A stretch of DNA of 64,000 nucleotides from Hyparrhenia diplandra (taxonomy: Eukaryota; Streptophyta; Magnoliopsida; Poales; Poaceae), in the NCBI GenBank assembly GCA_015847255.1, contig JADLZK010009226.1:1-64000 (forward strand). Reading direction: 5' to 3'. Below the pieces are notes generated by a model that did not search any database, was not told the origin of the DNA, and saw nothing but the letters and a program-made list of their open reading frames with translations. The position numbers and the translations under genes are program-made. Each line of letters starts with the position of its first letter. Position 1 is the first letter of the stretch. Shown piece by piece: positions 1-12,500 of the stretch.

Positions 1-1766
1 TCCTGTCTACAGTTTCTGCAAAATAAAAGAAATACAGTAATAGGTCAAAATACTAAAGGAATGTGTCTAATTCTTGAATAGCAAATATTTCGTATAAGTA
101 AGAAAAAGTCCAGCATTGTCATCGTTCTTGTAATAAAAGTAGCTCATGAACTAGCTACAAAATTGGTAAGCGTGTTGTGAACCGGACGATGAACCAGTCT
201 TCGTCTCAATCCCGCGCAATGTCCAACTCTGTAATTGCTGATGATTTGAGCCTTTTCTCGATTAATGGAAACTACATTTCCCCTACATGAATTAAATAGT
301 CATACATAAAGCATAAAATCTCCTATTTAACACTAGATAGTTCTTCTTATTTGCACACATAAACCTCAAATTCTTTTCTTACTTTGTGCACGGCACGAAT
401 TTTTCTTCCTCTCTGACACCTTTTTGTTAGTTTTGGAGTTATCTAATTCTTAGAGAAAGACTCGTCACCATTGTAGGTATTATTTTCCCTAGTTACGTCC
501 TCTATCCCTAAATATCTATCGCTTATGGCTCTCGAGCAAATAAATTCTCGATTAAATGTATACTAAAAATATTGATATTTTATTTACATAATTAGAGTAT
601 CAGTTAGAAAAGTAAATTTTTAATAAATTCTATTTAGAGATATAAATGTTACATCGATCTACAAATCGAATCAAATTTTGATGGCCACTACTACGACGCA
701 GTTATTTGAGCCATTGGTAGACGCTTTAGGGAGCAGGAAGTATACAATTATTACCTTTGCTAGCTATATTGCTGTCTTTTTTGGATGCTTTTTATTTTCA
801 AACTATTAAATTTCCTCTTTTACCTTTTTATTTTCTATCTGCTTTTCGGTACAGGTTTGTGCTATAAGATGTGTGTGCTACAACTATCATTGCTGGTTTC
901 ACTTTTAAAAATGTGGTAGAATTTATCGACGAGATAACTAGACATTTTGTACACTCTTTTTAAATTGTTCCCGTAAAGTAAAGGAAGAACCAGTAGTCGT
1001 AGTTGTTGTCCAGCGGATAATGCGAGAGCTCGAGGAAGCGCCGACGCATGCTATATAGGTCAAGAGTTCGGAGCGTGTACGCCCGCGCAGGCTATGTGTT
1101 CCTTTACTACTTTCTATGTCTAATCAAAACTTGATTATTAATTAACATGTATAGTAGCTAAGTGAAATTATGCTTTATTCTATTACTAAACAATAAATTT
1201 CTAATAATGAATTAGGTTTTTAGGGTAGTCTGCTGCTCGCTAGATAGGCTCATAGGATGAATTTCGCCTGCGGATCATACCAACTTTATCGGGACGCTCA
1301 GATGTAACCTCAGCGTCGGGCTCGCTGTATGCGGTTTCTGTAGATTTCGACACACTGATCCACCTTAGTCAGGGCGGCCGCCTACCTTGTCTGATGTGAT
1401 ACCCACCTTCGGCTGTCGCAGCCTTTTCTTTGACATTTAGATCCTTGGAATTTTGTACTAATGCTTTTGTAAGCCATTTTCTTCTATTTCTTGATTTCCT
1501 CTCTATTTTTACGCCAGAGATTGCATCGTGCAAAATGTAGTATACACTCAAAAATTATAAAATTCATAACCATTTTTAATAACAGGAGGAGCATCTCTGT
1601 AAAAAGACAATTTTGGAGATCGAAAAATAGATGTTGGCTTGTCCAGCATGACTGTACTATGACTCATACATGGTTGTAATCATCACTCAAGATATTAAGC
1701 ATGACTGACCCTCCAAAAATCTCTGTAAAAAAGACAATTAACACCGCTACATATTACAACGGCACT
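1..1766. other. Intergenic DNA, no gene recognised
   Basis: This stretch is AT-rich and I found no open frame with recognisable protein similarity and no clear repeat family. A short GC-richer patch near 1000-1100 does not translate to anything I know. It lies downstream of the minus-strand MAP65-like gene and may include its 3' untranslated region, but no poly(A) signal was assigned. Confidence 0.5.
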
Positions 1767-4700
1767 CTATATACACGCCTTTGCTACCCTCCCCGTGCAG
1801 TTTGGACCTGTGAGAGTTAGGACAGTGCCATCGACGAGGACAAGCTGCCGCCCCTTGGACACGGCCACGTAGCTGAACGTCGGCGCCGAGAGCCGCCTCG
1901 CGCCCCTTGAAGAACCTCGCTGCCGCACTGTCCAGCGCCCGCCGCCGATGAGCGCGGCCTGATCAGCTCTGTTCCACTTTGCACCGCCACTGCTGCTGCT
2001 GCCGGAGGACGCGCCGCTGCGCACGGACGGCGTGGACCCGCCGGCGTCGACCCGTTTCCGGTTCACGTTGCAGGCTCCGGCACCCCCTGCCGAAGCGCTG
2101 CTACCGGGCCGCTTTAGGTGCGGCATCGCCTCCCTTCTCGCTGCCAGCAGGGTGCGCAGCTTTTTTCTGTTCCTGCGCCATTTCAAATCAAAATCATTTT
2201 TTGTGCTAATTATTTCAGCAATTTTGTAGCGATGCTTCTTTTGCATTTTTCTCGCAGGTGTCAAACGATAATATAATTGCAGTGATGTTTGTTTACCCTG
2301 AGTCGCCTCCTCTCCCTCCTCCTGCCTCGATCCTGGCTCTGCTTTTGTGCTCCCTCCAAGACAGCAAACCAAGCGAGCCTTGAAAAACGGGCAAAGAAAC
2401 ACATCAGATTCGTCAGCTGCAACGACCAGCTACTGAAAATCATGTCGGCACAAGCACGAACTGGAAAAGTAGCATACCCCATCGTACAGGAACGGCTTCT
2501 TTCTTTCGCTCTCCCATGCGAGTGTTCGACTGATCAGGTTGCTCGACAACGGCTACGGATTTACTCGATATCGAGATTAGTTTGAAAGAACTTCAGATGC
2601 AATCAGAATAACCAACTAGTACTCCTTCCTTATCGCATTTGATCTTGTCAGAAATATACCTGGAATCTTGGTGATAATGAGCCTTGCTTTCTCGGCGCGT
2701 TTCAAGTTCAGACGGGCAATTCTGCCGGTACTGAATCTGTTCTCATCCTGAAACACAGCAGTTTCTCCCCTTGTCTTTATCTTTTTCAAATTTCGAAATC
2801 ATCGTTCATCAATCTATTCAAATGCACATTTGCAACCTACCATGTTGTACTCCCTCGAGCCATTTTCTCTTCCTCGCAAGCCAGCAGCCACTTTGCTGGA
2901 TCTTTCTCCATGATTTCTCTCCTGGACAGGAGCTCTTCCCGCTTTCGCATCTGCTCGTCAATGCTGGCCATGAGCTCGTGAAGGATCTACTGAGACCCGG
3001 CGCAAAACTGTCAGCGTGAGACCTACTACAACCTCATGAATCTTGGAACTCCTGATCATGGCACAGTAGTAATAAGTACAGTAAACACGAACTCTGAACT
3101 CGTCAGTACTCAGAGTCGATCTCAGCGCTATGGATTTCTCCTGGCACGGTGCTCGCAATCAGGCCCTACATGCATGGTGCGGCAGATGTCTCCTCCAGCC
3201 TTCCGAGCTCGCCTCTGAGCACGAGCTTCCTTCCATCCTGGCCGGCCTTGAGCTCCTCGTCAGCCTTCCACCTCCTCCTCCGTCTGTGCCACGCCGAGCG
3301 AAATCACCAACAGATCAAACACCGACTCCTGCGACTGCACTGGATCGAGCTGATGACAAGAGAGATCACTTCTCTGTACCTTCTTTATCGTCGCCACCGA
3401 CAAGACGTGCCGGAGGAGAGAGCATCCACTTTGTCAGATCCAGAACGGCCGTCACCTTCCCAGAAACCTCGCCGCTCCTCCTCCGACGAGTCCATCAGCT
3501 CCCATAGCTCCAGCCAATGGCATTCACGGCCTCTCGCAGGCTGCAATTCAATGCAAAGCAGAACACGCCGATCGATTAGCTAGCTACACAGGAAGCGTTC
3601 GCTAAAGCGGTAAGATCGGTAGTGCATACGCGACACGTACCATGGCGGCTCGCTTGGTCTTCCTCGGAGGCGAGCATGGCGACGACCTGGGCGAGGCTGC
3701 TGAGCGTGCCGTCGCTGATGCTGGTGTAGGCTTGCCTGGGTCGGACGCCGTCTCGTGGCGGGTCGTGCAGGTGCAGCCCCGGTGGACCTCGCTGACGATC
3801 GCGATGAAGTCTCGCCCTCAGCACGTCGCACAGCGAGCGCACCCCGTCACGTGCTCCAGACCCCTGGAGCCGGTCGGACTGCAAGTTCCATAATTGGCCA
3901 GGTGACGCGCGTCGCTATCAGTTGGGATCGTCACGCATGCTCCAAATCTGCTTTCTACGTCTACGTTGTAGGTAGGAAAGCGACGCACGCAGAGTGTTGC
4001 CTTCTACTGGTTCACTAGTACCACATCAAAAGTACATGGCTGATTTATGTTCAAGAAGTCCCCTGAATGAATCTGTTAATAAGTCAATTCGCTTAGTCTC
4101 TGGAAAGACTGAAACTGTCCTCGTTATTTCTCTCTGATTCTCTCATGCCTATCTATCTATCTACGAGTTGAGAAGTTTCAGAAACAGTGGAATTGCAACC
4201 TTCAGTCACCGTACCTTCTCTTTCTGAAGACTGGTGAGGCGCGCCCCTGCACTCGTTGAGCCTCCTGATGGTGTGTCGTGTTTGAACCACCTCGCTGGCC
4301 CTCCTGGGGATCCCTCGTAGCCTCCCGGCGATCTCGGCGGTGATCTTGTCGATCTCGACCGGGATGTCGGCGAACTGCCTGCCTGTTCCTGCTTTCACCG
4401 CCCCTGTGCCTTCCCAGCAGGGTCGTTGCTGATGACACCCGCTCCGTCAACGACATGTGGTCCATTTGTTTACCTTGAGGTGAGGGCTGTTGTCGGGATC
4501 CCAGCGCGGTGGTGAGCGCGGCGAGCCCGGCCCCGCCGCGGCGAGCGACTGGTGCATCATGCGGCGCGTGCTCGCTGGTGGCCTCAAGTCGACCTTGTGG
4601 CGGTGCACGCGTGCATGTACCGGGCTCCAGCTCACGCACTATGCGCCACGCCCCTCCCGGCTCTTGCCAATCTCCCCCCCCATGCTGCTTTCTGCCACAA

Positions 4701-4860
4701 CCGACGACGCATCTATCACCCCATCATCAGCCACAGTTGCGGAAAGAGCTGGGGCACGGCCACCCCACGCAACTAATGACCCCTCACCCTGAGCTCCACG
4801 AGCAGCGCACCGCAGCCGCCGCCGGTCTCGACGCCGCCACCGGACGGACACCGTGACCGG
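1767..4860 (-). pseudogene. MAP65: MAP65/PRC1/Ase1-type microtubule-associated protein, frame-broken
   Basis: MAP65 proteins cross-link antiparallel microtubules in the phragmoplast and cortical array. Pieces of the family appear in the correct order on the minus strand. From the N terminus they are a KVDL-type segment near 4600, FADIPVEIDKITAEIAG near 4370, SISDGTLSSLAQVVAML near 3700, ELMDSSEEERR near 3500, GRLEETSAAPCM near 3180, ELMASIDEQMRKREELLSRR then CEEEK near 2850-2990, NLKRAEKARLIITKIP near 2660-2750, PFLYDG near 2470 and a basic tail ending RRLSAPTFSYVAVSK near 1880. Several exons keep plausible splice sites, but the frame breaks repeatedly. In the CEEEK exon, removing one A and one G restores the family pattern. 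It could be a decayed copy or a real gene with sequence errors. The start is uncertain, so the right boundary is approximate. Confidence 0.65.
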
Positions 4861-7800
4861 ATCAACGGCATGCCGCGGCCAGCAGTTCGCGGCGGTGACG
4901 TAGCCTCCCCATGGATTGTCGAGAGCTAGCAGAGCAGGCCTGCGCGAACTAGAGGGGGTTTAAGGGGGGATTGTTGGCTTGTTGCGACGAGCAGCTCGGG
5001 AGAGGGAGACGTATACTCCCTTGGTGTCAGGTTGGTTGGAGTCGGGCAGCCAAGGCATAGTATAGGGGCGACCGAGCTTAGCTACCAGCTCGGGTCGCGG
5101 TCGTTGCCTTGTCTGCCGCATGATTGGTTGGCGTCCCGGCGAGCTCGCCGACGTCAGTCGCTGCCGGCCGCACCGGTGAGCTGTTAGCGTAGTAGCACCG
5201 GTGCGGTGGGTGATGGGTGTGGTGCGGTCAGCCCACGCCGCCGGCTGGTTGATTCCGTGTAGGCCCCCTGCCGGTTCGGTGCGCCGTGCCCAAAACCCCA
5301 AAGCGCAAGGCAAAAGAAAGGGAAGCGTCGCTCCGCTAATAAAAAGCCAGGGTTTTTGCGGTGCACGGGTGTTTTGTCGTGTGTGTTTTGCATGCCTAAC
5401 CTGCAGTTAGCGCAGAACTATCATGCTCTGATTCTAATCACGGATCACGGCTCACTGACAGAAAAACACGCGTAGCTTGGGCAAAATTGCAGACCGGGTC
5501 AATAGTAGCATGCATTGCCATCGCAAAAACAAAGAGACATTGGGTTCCGTTGGTTCATCCATTTTTTCATGTATACGTATATGCCGTATACATGTATGTT
5601 TATAGGGTGGTTGAAACCGTGTCCCTCATGAGTGACGAGACGTCTTTTTCTATGTACATGCGGTTGGGCCGTACCATGCATGGAGATGGACAAAACGCTG
5701 CCAATAATCAGGTGTGTTTCTAAGACCCCAAATTCCTCCCAAAACCATCTATTCCCCGCATCACATCACGCAATACGTATTTTACTACGGAAATATGCGT
5801 GAAAAATTGCGCCACTCGCTACGCTTTGGCGCCATTGCATTCCATACCTCCTCAGCACTTACCATGCTAATATATTATGCTACACGCATATATACGTCGA
5901 ATTTTGGGTGCTAAACAATACCCAAACTATCTATACCAGAAAGTTGTATTGCATTCATTTGCCTATATTATGACACACGCATATATAATGTAGTTTGTAT
6001 ATTTGTTTGATTTGATTGATGTAATACTACAGGCAGCAGGTGCACCGGCTTCCAGGAAGAAGCTGTTGGTCTTAATTCGCACGTTTTAGGTTGCTAGCAG
6101 GCCCAGCAGAAAGAGCCTCGTGTGTGTGAGGGTCAACCACTACTAAAAATCGACCACACAATCATATGCCCCTGATTGGAAAGTTAATGGCAGCAGCGTG
6201 TGTTCCCCAAGCTTTTTGTTCCAGAACAATACCAGTGGCTGCAATTGCACTACTGGCCCCAACGAATGATTTGGTACGTCTTGCTGAGTTCCCTTGCTAG
6301 CACCAAATGTGCATACATATATATCCTTTTCTTAGAAAGCTCTTCTTTGATTTTATCACCCTCCAACAGTGTTTGGAGCTTAGTAAAAGTTCCCTTGCTG
6401 TGGGCCCTGCATATGACGCAAACATTCAACACGTCCATATATATGAACACCGAGGAGAACTTTAAATAACACAAGCGAGTAATAAGGCTTATAAAGAGGG
6501 AGTTTTGTGAGCGGGCCACATCATTCAAATAAAAAAAGTAGAGGTATGGCAGGAAAACGACCCTCTTTAACAGGTTCATGAACAGGAAATTCATAGTCGG
6601 TGGGCGGAAGGGAACAGGAAACTAAAGACATTTCAAGCTTACAGCCATTGTACTTTGTACTACCCTTGAGGAGCCCAGTTTTTCCCCTAGAGTTTCAGGT
6701 TAATTTCGGCTTTCTGCATTCATTCGATTTACATGTGATTCGGGGACATACTGTATAACTAGGGGTGCATAAAAATCAACGATTCGTAAAACCCAAAAAT
6801 AACTACAATTTGGAACGGAGGGAGATGTTTCAAGCAAGCTGAAAACTTATAAGCATCACTTGCATAATTTGATCCTCGAGATATATAGAACAGGAGAGGA
6901 GACGGCTGCTTCCCTCATATATCCACCCAAATGGTCACGCTAAGGCAAGATACAACAAAGACTAGACAAACCTTTGTGTGATCGAGAAAAAATAAAAAGC
7001 AGGAGAGAGAGGCAGCTTCTCATATATCCACCCAAATGGCGTAAAGCACAAAACGGACAAACCTTTTTGTGTGATCGAGAAAAAAATCCACCCAAATGGA
7101 TTTTGGGTGATTATAAGTAACTGAGGATCAGTTCTGACACCACTTCCCAGTAGATGTGCTGACAAAGAATTGCGGCGGATTCCTCAGTCAGGAGGTCCTT
7201 CATGTGATGGAATATTATCCGTATTATTGACATGTGCAAGTGTAACTCACGCGTCTAGGAAATCAGAGCGTGGATCTTAAAGACGGCATCATACGGATGC
7301 CTCCCCACAAGCAGAACAGGAAATGAACATGCCCGTTGTGTTGGTTACATGTGCCAAGACGTAAAAAGAGCAGAGGAGGGAGCGCGGCCGCCAACAAGGC
7401 AGGAAGGCCAACGCGTGCGCTTGCACGAAACACTTGAACAGGCTCGGTGGAGGAGAAGCAGCAAGTCAACAAGGCAGAAAGGGCGACGGGTCCCCAACTC
7501 TAAAATGCGTTAACCAAGTTGCCATTGTTCCGAGATCTCTCGTTCTGTTGGAAACCTCAGCCAAGCAATTTTGTGTTGCAATTGCTTCTTGAAAAGAAAG
7601 TGCCAACTGTTCTTGCCCTTGCGTGCTGTTAGCAAAATGAGAATTTCATATTGTTTCCTGTAACTATAGGTTGCAAAATCTATATATTATAGATCGATGT
7701 AAGTCACAATAAGGCAGTTGGTAGAGGATTATAGGCAACGACGCAAAGTATAGTATATATAGTATGGTGTAGGCAAGATATAGGGGATTTTGTCTTCCTC

Positions 7801-9583
7801 CCATGTCCTACACACGCCCTACTGTCAGGTGTAGTATGTGCCTAAATGAAGTCAGGACAACCTAGCCAATCATGGACGCGCTAATAACGAGATGGTAGAT
7901 GCAGGTGTTATCCACAGATTAGATGTGCACAAGCCAAACCAGCAGGCAGCGCTAGCCTGCCTGTACTTTGGGCCGGCCCGACCAAGAACAATAATTCATG
8001 GCACCAACCATCATCATCTTTCTTCTGAACCTCTCTTTCTTCTGTGTGCCACCCTTTCTCTGGCCATTATCCCCTTTACAGTGATCCTAATTCGAAAAAG
8101 AATGGACAGGCAGCCCCTGGATTACCGTAATGCGCTCTGAGCCTCTGAACCCTTTGTTTGCATTGTATCGTATGATTGTATGCTTTATAAAAAAAATACA
8201 GGCTTTAGTTAGACCTAATAAAGATTAGTTAGTTCATTCGTTGCAACTTTGCTGAGCACCCAATAATTGAAATGGCAGTATAAGGTGGAGAATTGAAACA
8301 ATTCTAAATTATCCTACCAGAATTGGATACTGTAGTAGGTTCGACCGAAAAACTATAGTTTTTTCTGGTCTTGTTTTCAGATGGAGCAAGCGATATGTTT
8401 GTGTTAATTAAAAAATTTTGGACCCCAAGATGGGCGTACCATCTTGTTCAACTTCAACCATCTAGCATAATGCATAAATAAAATCACTCATAATCTTATA
8501 GCACCTTATATAATTCCGTTAATTTTGACTAATATCCAGATGGAGTACAGTAGCACCATGGCTGTAGGCAGCTTTGCAAATATTGGGGAAAAAATAGCCA
8601 ATCACATTGTGAATTACTGATAGACATGCGTTCAGGAAAGGACCCCACAGGGAATCAGGGATGATCAAGAACAGTTACAATCCTTGCAGAAGTTATATTC
8701 ATACACACAGCAGCATGTCTTTCTTTCTTCAGGTTTTTGGGGATAAACCCAGGTAGTTCAATGCAGCATATGTTAACGCAATCATATTCATGTGGTTAAC
8801 GCTAATCAGTTCCCATCTGTCAAGAACAGTTAGTGGTTAAGCAATGTGTTATAAATTAGGAAATAAGCTAGCAACTTTGTTATAGGCCAATCACTGCAGT
8901 GTTAGATTCTATGGGTCGCTCACGTGTGCAGCAAGGTGTGATGTGTATCTTGCTGCCAGGGAGGGCTCTCGAGTTTTTCCCCTCTAAAACAGGCAGGAGC
9001 ATTGCATATATCATTTTCATTAATAATAGGTGGAAAAAACTGATTACACGCAGGAAGACATTGAATTTTACAACAAAACTAACAATGTTTTTGCTGTGTT
9101 CAAATATTTATTCATCTATATAAATCGGGTCTGACAATTCTTGTAATTGGAGCACATTACTATTTCATCTCTGTGTTCAAATACACCTATGATACGAACA
9201 AACAACTACAATATAAAATCGGGAAAAATCATGACTCGAACCGTGCGGGCGGGTGACCATTGGGGCACATCTGGAGAGGCAACTTGAAATAAACGGGAAC
9301 AAACTGCTCCCACCCGGTGGGAAAATGTGAGCAAGGCTCGAACCCCACGATTACCACACTGGGAAAGCCAACCGAGCTAGCTATTTCGATCCCAATTGCA
9401 TTACTATCATGTACAACATTACCATGAAAGTTTGTATGGCGCGGGGGATATAAACAGGTAAACACCACATAACTGGAGCTAATGAAATAGTAGACAGCAG
9501 TCACAAGGGAAAGGAAAGGACTGGCCTGTACAGGTGCGAAACTTTGGTAGACAGACAAGTGAAGCAGAAAGCCTGAAACAGAG
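4861..9583. other. Intergenic DNA between the MAP65-like gene and DHAK copy 1
   Basis: The first part, to about 5400, is GC-rich and likely holds the promoter and 5' end of the MAP65-like gene. The rest is AT-rich and no gene was recognised. It contains a direct repeat at 6891-7086 and a Stowaway-like terminal fragment near 6775-6830. The short open frames here are low in complexity or lack any family similarity. Confidence 0.5.
6891..7086. repeat. Two-unit direct repeat of about 100 bp
   Basis: The unit begins CAGGAGAG, runs through CATATATCCACCCAAATGG and ends GTGTGATCGAGAAAAAA. The first unit is about 6891-6998 and the second about 7000-7086, with indels in the middle. A third CCACCCAAATGG follows at about 7088. 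It looks like a local tandem duplication, with no coding content seen. Confidence 0.75.
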
Positions 9584-12500
9584 CTATGGTTCTGAATGGC
9601 ACGACATGCTCTTCAATGAAAGGGCTGCAGCCCGGTAATAAGCAGCAGCAGCCATGGCCCCAGGATCAGGAGCCGATGCCAGCTTGTCAGCAGCAATGTA
9701 GGATGATCTACCAGCCTGAAATATGACTTTACGCCGTCAGTGCAACAAGTCCATTGCATGCTTCTGTCAGTCAGTCTGTGCCAGTTGTCAGATGGAAAAA
9801 AGATTACAGGTTCAATTTAATAATCTAGTTGATGGTTTGATTTTCACTGCCACAACACTATGATCTTAGCATGTTCTATTTCTACAGTACAATAAAACGC
9901 TATAAATCCCTCCAATTCCAAATGTAGGTTGTTTTAGGTTTGTTCTAAGTCAAACATTATTTTTGAGGCTTTGACCACCAATAGCTAAAAAATCTAAAAA
10001 TATTTACAGAATAAGGTCGATACTAGATTGATAATGAAAAGTATTTCCATAATATATAATTATCTCTATTTGAAATATTATAATTTTGTAGAAATTGCTT
10101 GTCAAAGTTTAATCTCTTAGATTGTGTCAGTGTCCTAAGCAGCTTACATTTGATGACAGAGATAGTATTAAGTGCACATAAACAGAAGAAGTTCAAGCTA
10201 TATTTATCATCGTATCACAACTGAATGGTGAAAGATGAATGCAAATCTAGTAATTAGTAAATATGCTTGATTTCATTTTTCAGAAAATCAGGCCTCTAAA
10301 GGTGAAAAGTACATAAAAAATACATTTCTGTTTTTTAACAGAAAATTCTCAACATGAAAAATATCTCACCTGGGCCAGCATGTGTCTTGTGGATTCAGCA
10401 CCAGTCAAAGCAGCTTCAGATGATACAATGAACGCATCAAGAGGATCATCCCCAGCTTCAAGCCTCTACCCAGTAAGAAAGGCTTAATGGTCAGTGCTGA
10501 GTCTGCTGACACTAGCCAACAAATAAAATTGCTAGATAGTAACTGCCCACCTCTCTCAGAATTTTTGAAGCAGGAATCAGAGCATCAAGCATGGTTCGAT
10601 AGCCTTCAAGAGCACCACCATATTTGCTTATGGCACCGATAGATGATTGTAAAGCATGAGCCCCTGGAAGTAAAACATCCCCTTGTCTGATTCATATGGG
10701 ATATGGAAGAGAATCGGCAGGTATATGAGATCTTGCTTACAGTGCTTTGCTTCTACTGTTTTCGGTGCCCCTTTAAACTTGCATAGGCAGCCTTACAGAG
10801 TATGTCGTACCTATATAAAACCAGGATAGTTATGCCAGACATTTCTAAACGAAAAAAGGAACCAAATTCAGGAGAGTGGCCATACAAGATCCCAGTTGTT
10901 CCTCCCATGACTCGTCTTACTGTGGTACCAATCTCATTTACTGTTTCAGCCGCATCATTCATTGGGTAGCTGAGAAGAGGGATATACTATGACTAAACAC
11001 AGGCCCAGAGATATATGCATGGTTACATTACAAAATGAAATCATAAAAAGATTGAATCATTGCAGTAAACATTAGTGACACATGAATCACAAAATGTAAT
11101 ACGGTTGTTGCTATCAAGTAACCGAGTGTCCAAAGCAATTATCCAGTCAGCTTGTAAGCCATAAATAAGTCCATGATAAAGGTTTACAAGTAGTATAACA
11201 TAGAAAGTGGTTGGCATGTAAAACTGTTTTTAATTTTTCCCAAACCATTACCATTTTTTTCATGTCCTCAAGTATAGCAACTGCCCCCTATACATCTGAA
11301 AAGATAAGAAAAAGGGTTACATTTTACAGGCTATGGGGTTATAACTAGAAATAAATAGCATAAAAAGAGCTTGTTGACTCACTGTTGTCCCACAGTCACC
11401 ATCACCAACTTTACTGTCCCATTCATTTAAGCTATCCTTTAGCCTGATTATTTCTTTTAGCACCAGCTTCAATGGAAGCCTCTAAAATGCAGCCCTGTTT
11501 CAGTAAGCTCTCGAGTTCGTTGAAGCATCTGCAAGGCAACAGAATTGAGCATAAGTGTGAAATCAACTTAAAACATAAGTTCTGTATTTTATAGTTTTAT
11601 TATGTCAACAAATTCACTTTTTATTCTTGCAAATCTGCGTTGCAGTTTTGATGTACCTCATGCCACTACCATTCTGGTGAAAAAAATAGGTAATTTCACC
11701 ATCGAGTACAGAATATTATTTCTCTTATCCTATTTGCATTAGATTACGGTGCTACAGTGATCCCATCCATCATACTAGCTGTGCATGTTCTCTTGTTGTC
11801 TTGTTACTCATAGGTTTAGAAGTGGGTGGCGCTAGCAAAAACAGAAGCAACTAGAAACATGATAGCAGGTTGGAACCTACTGGTTGCTTGAGGACATCAA
11901 GTGCATTGCTACTTGAATGTAGAGGAGTTGGCAATGAAATCATGTTCTTGAATATCATCCGTGCAAGCTCAGCAGAGGCAGTATTTCAATATTAAATATA
12001 TAATAGTAAGATAGTATACAAATTTATGGAGGAAAGGGGGAAAAAAAAGAGGCTTCCTTTCAGATAAAATAGCAAAGCCGGTGTGATAACTATGTAAATC
12101 CTACCTTATCACTCTTCATTGCACATGATGGTGGTGCAGGAACAGCAATTTTTGCAGGTTTTTGCCAATCTCCTGAAGATTAAGTAGCATTTACCTTTAA
12201 GGGTCAATACTTTCTTGAGCATGCATATAGGAAAAAATATATACATACAAGTGAAGCTTGGAACAATGCTTCTTTCATTAATGTAACATGAGAAGTGATC
12301 TAACTGTGTAACCATTCACCAATTCAAAATTTGGACTAAAGAAGAAGATTTTTTTTTCTTTTAGAAAAAAAAGGGATATGACTTAATAGAAATCCAAAGA
12401 TGCATTTCAGAGGACATAGTAAATTCCTGTTGTTTCATTTTATGCTTCAAAACAATCCAAATAATTTTGATGCAATTTTAAAAAATGCCTTCCATTTATC

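Noticed and set aside
5556..5605. A palindromic CATGTATACG repeat suggesting a regulatory hairpin
   Set aside because: The arms are short and AT-rich in a region with no gene, so it is likely chance.
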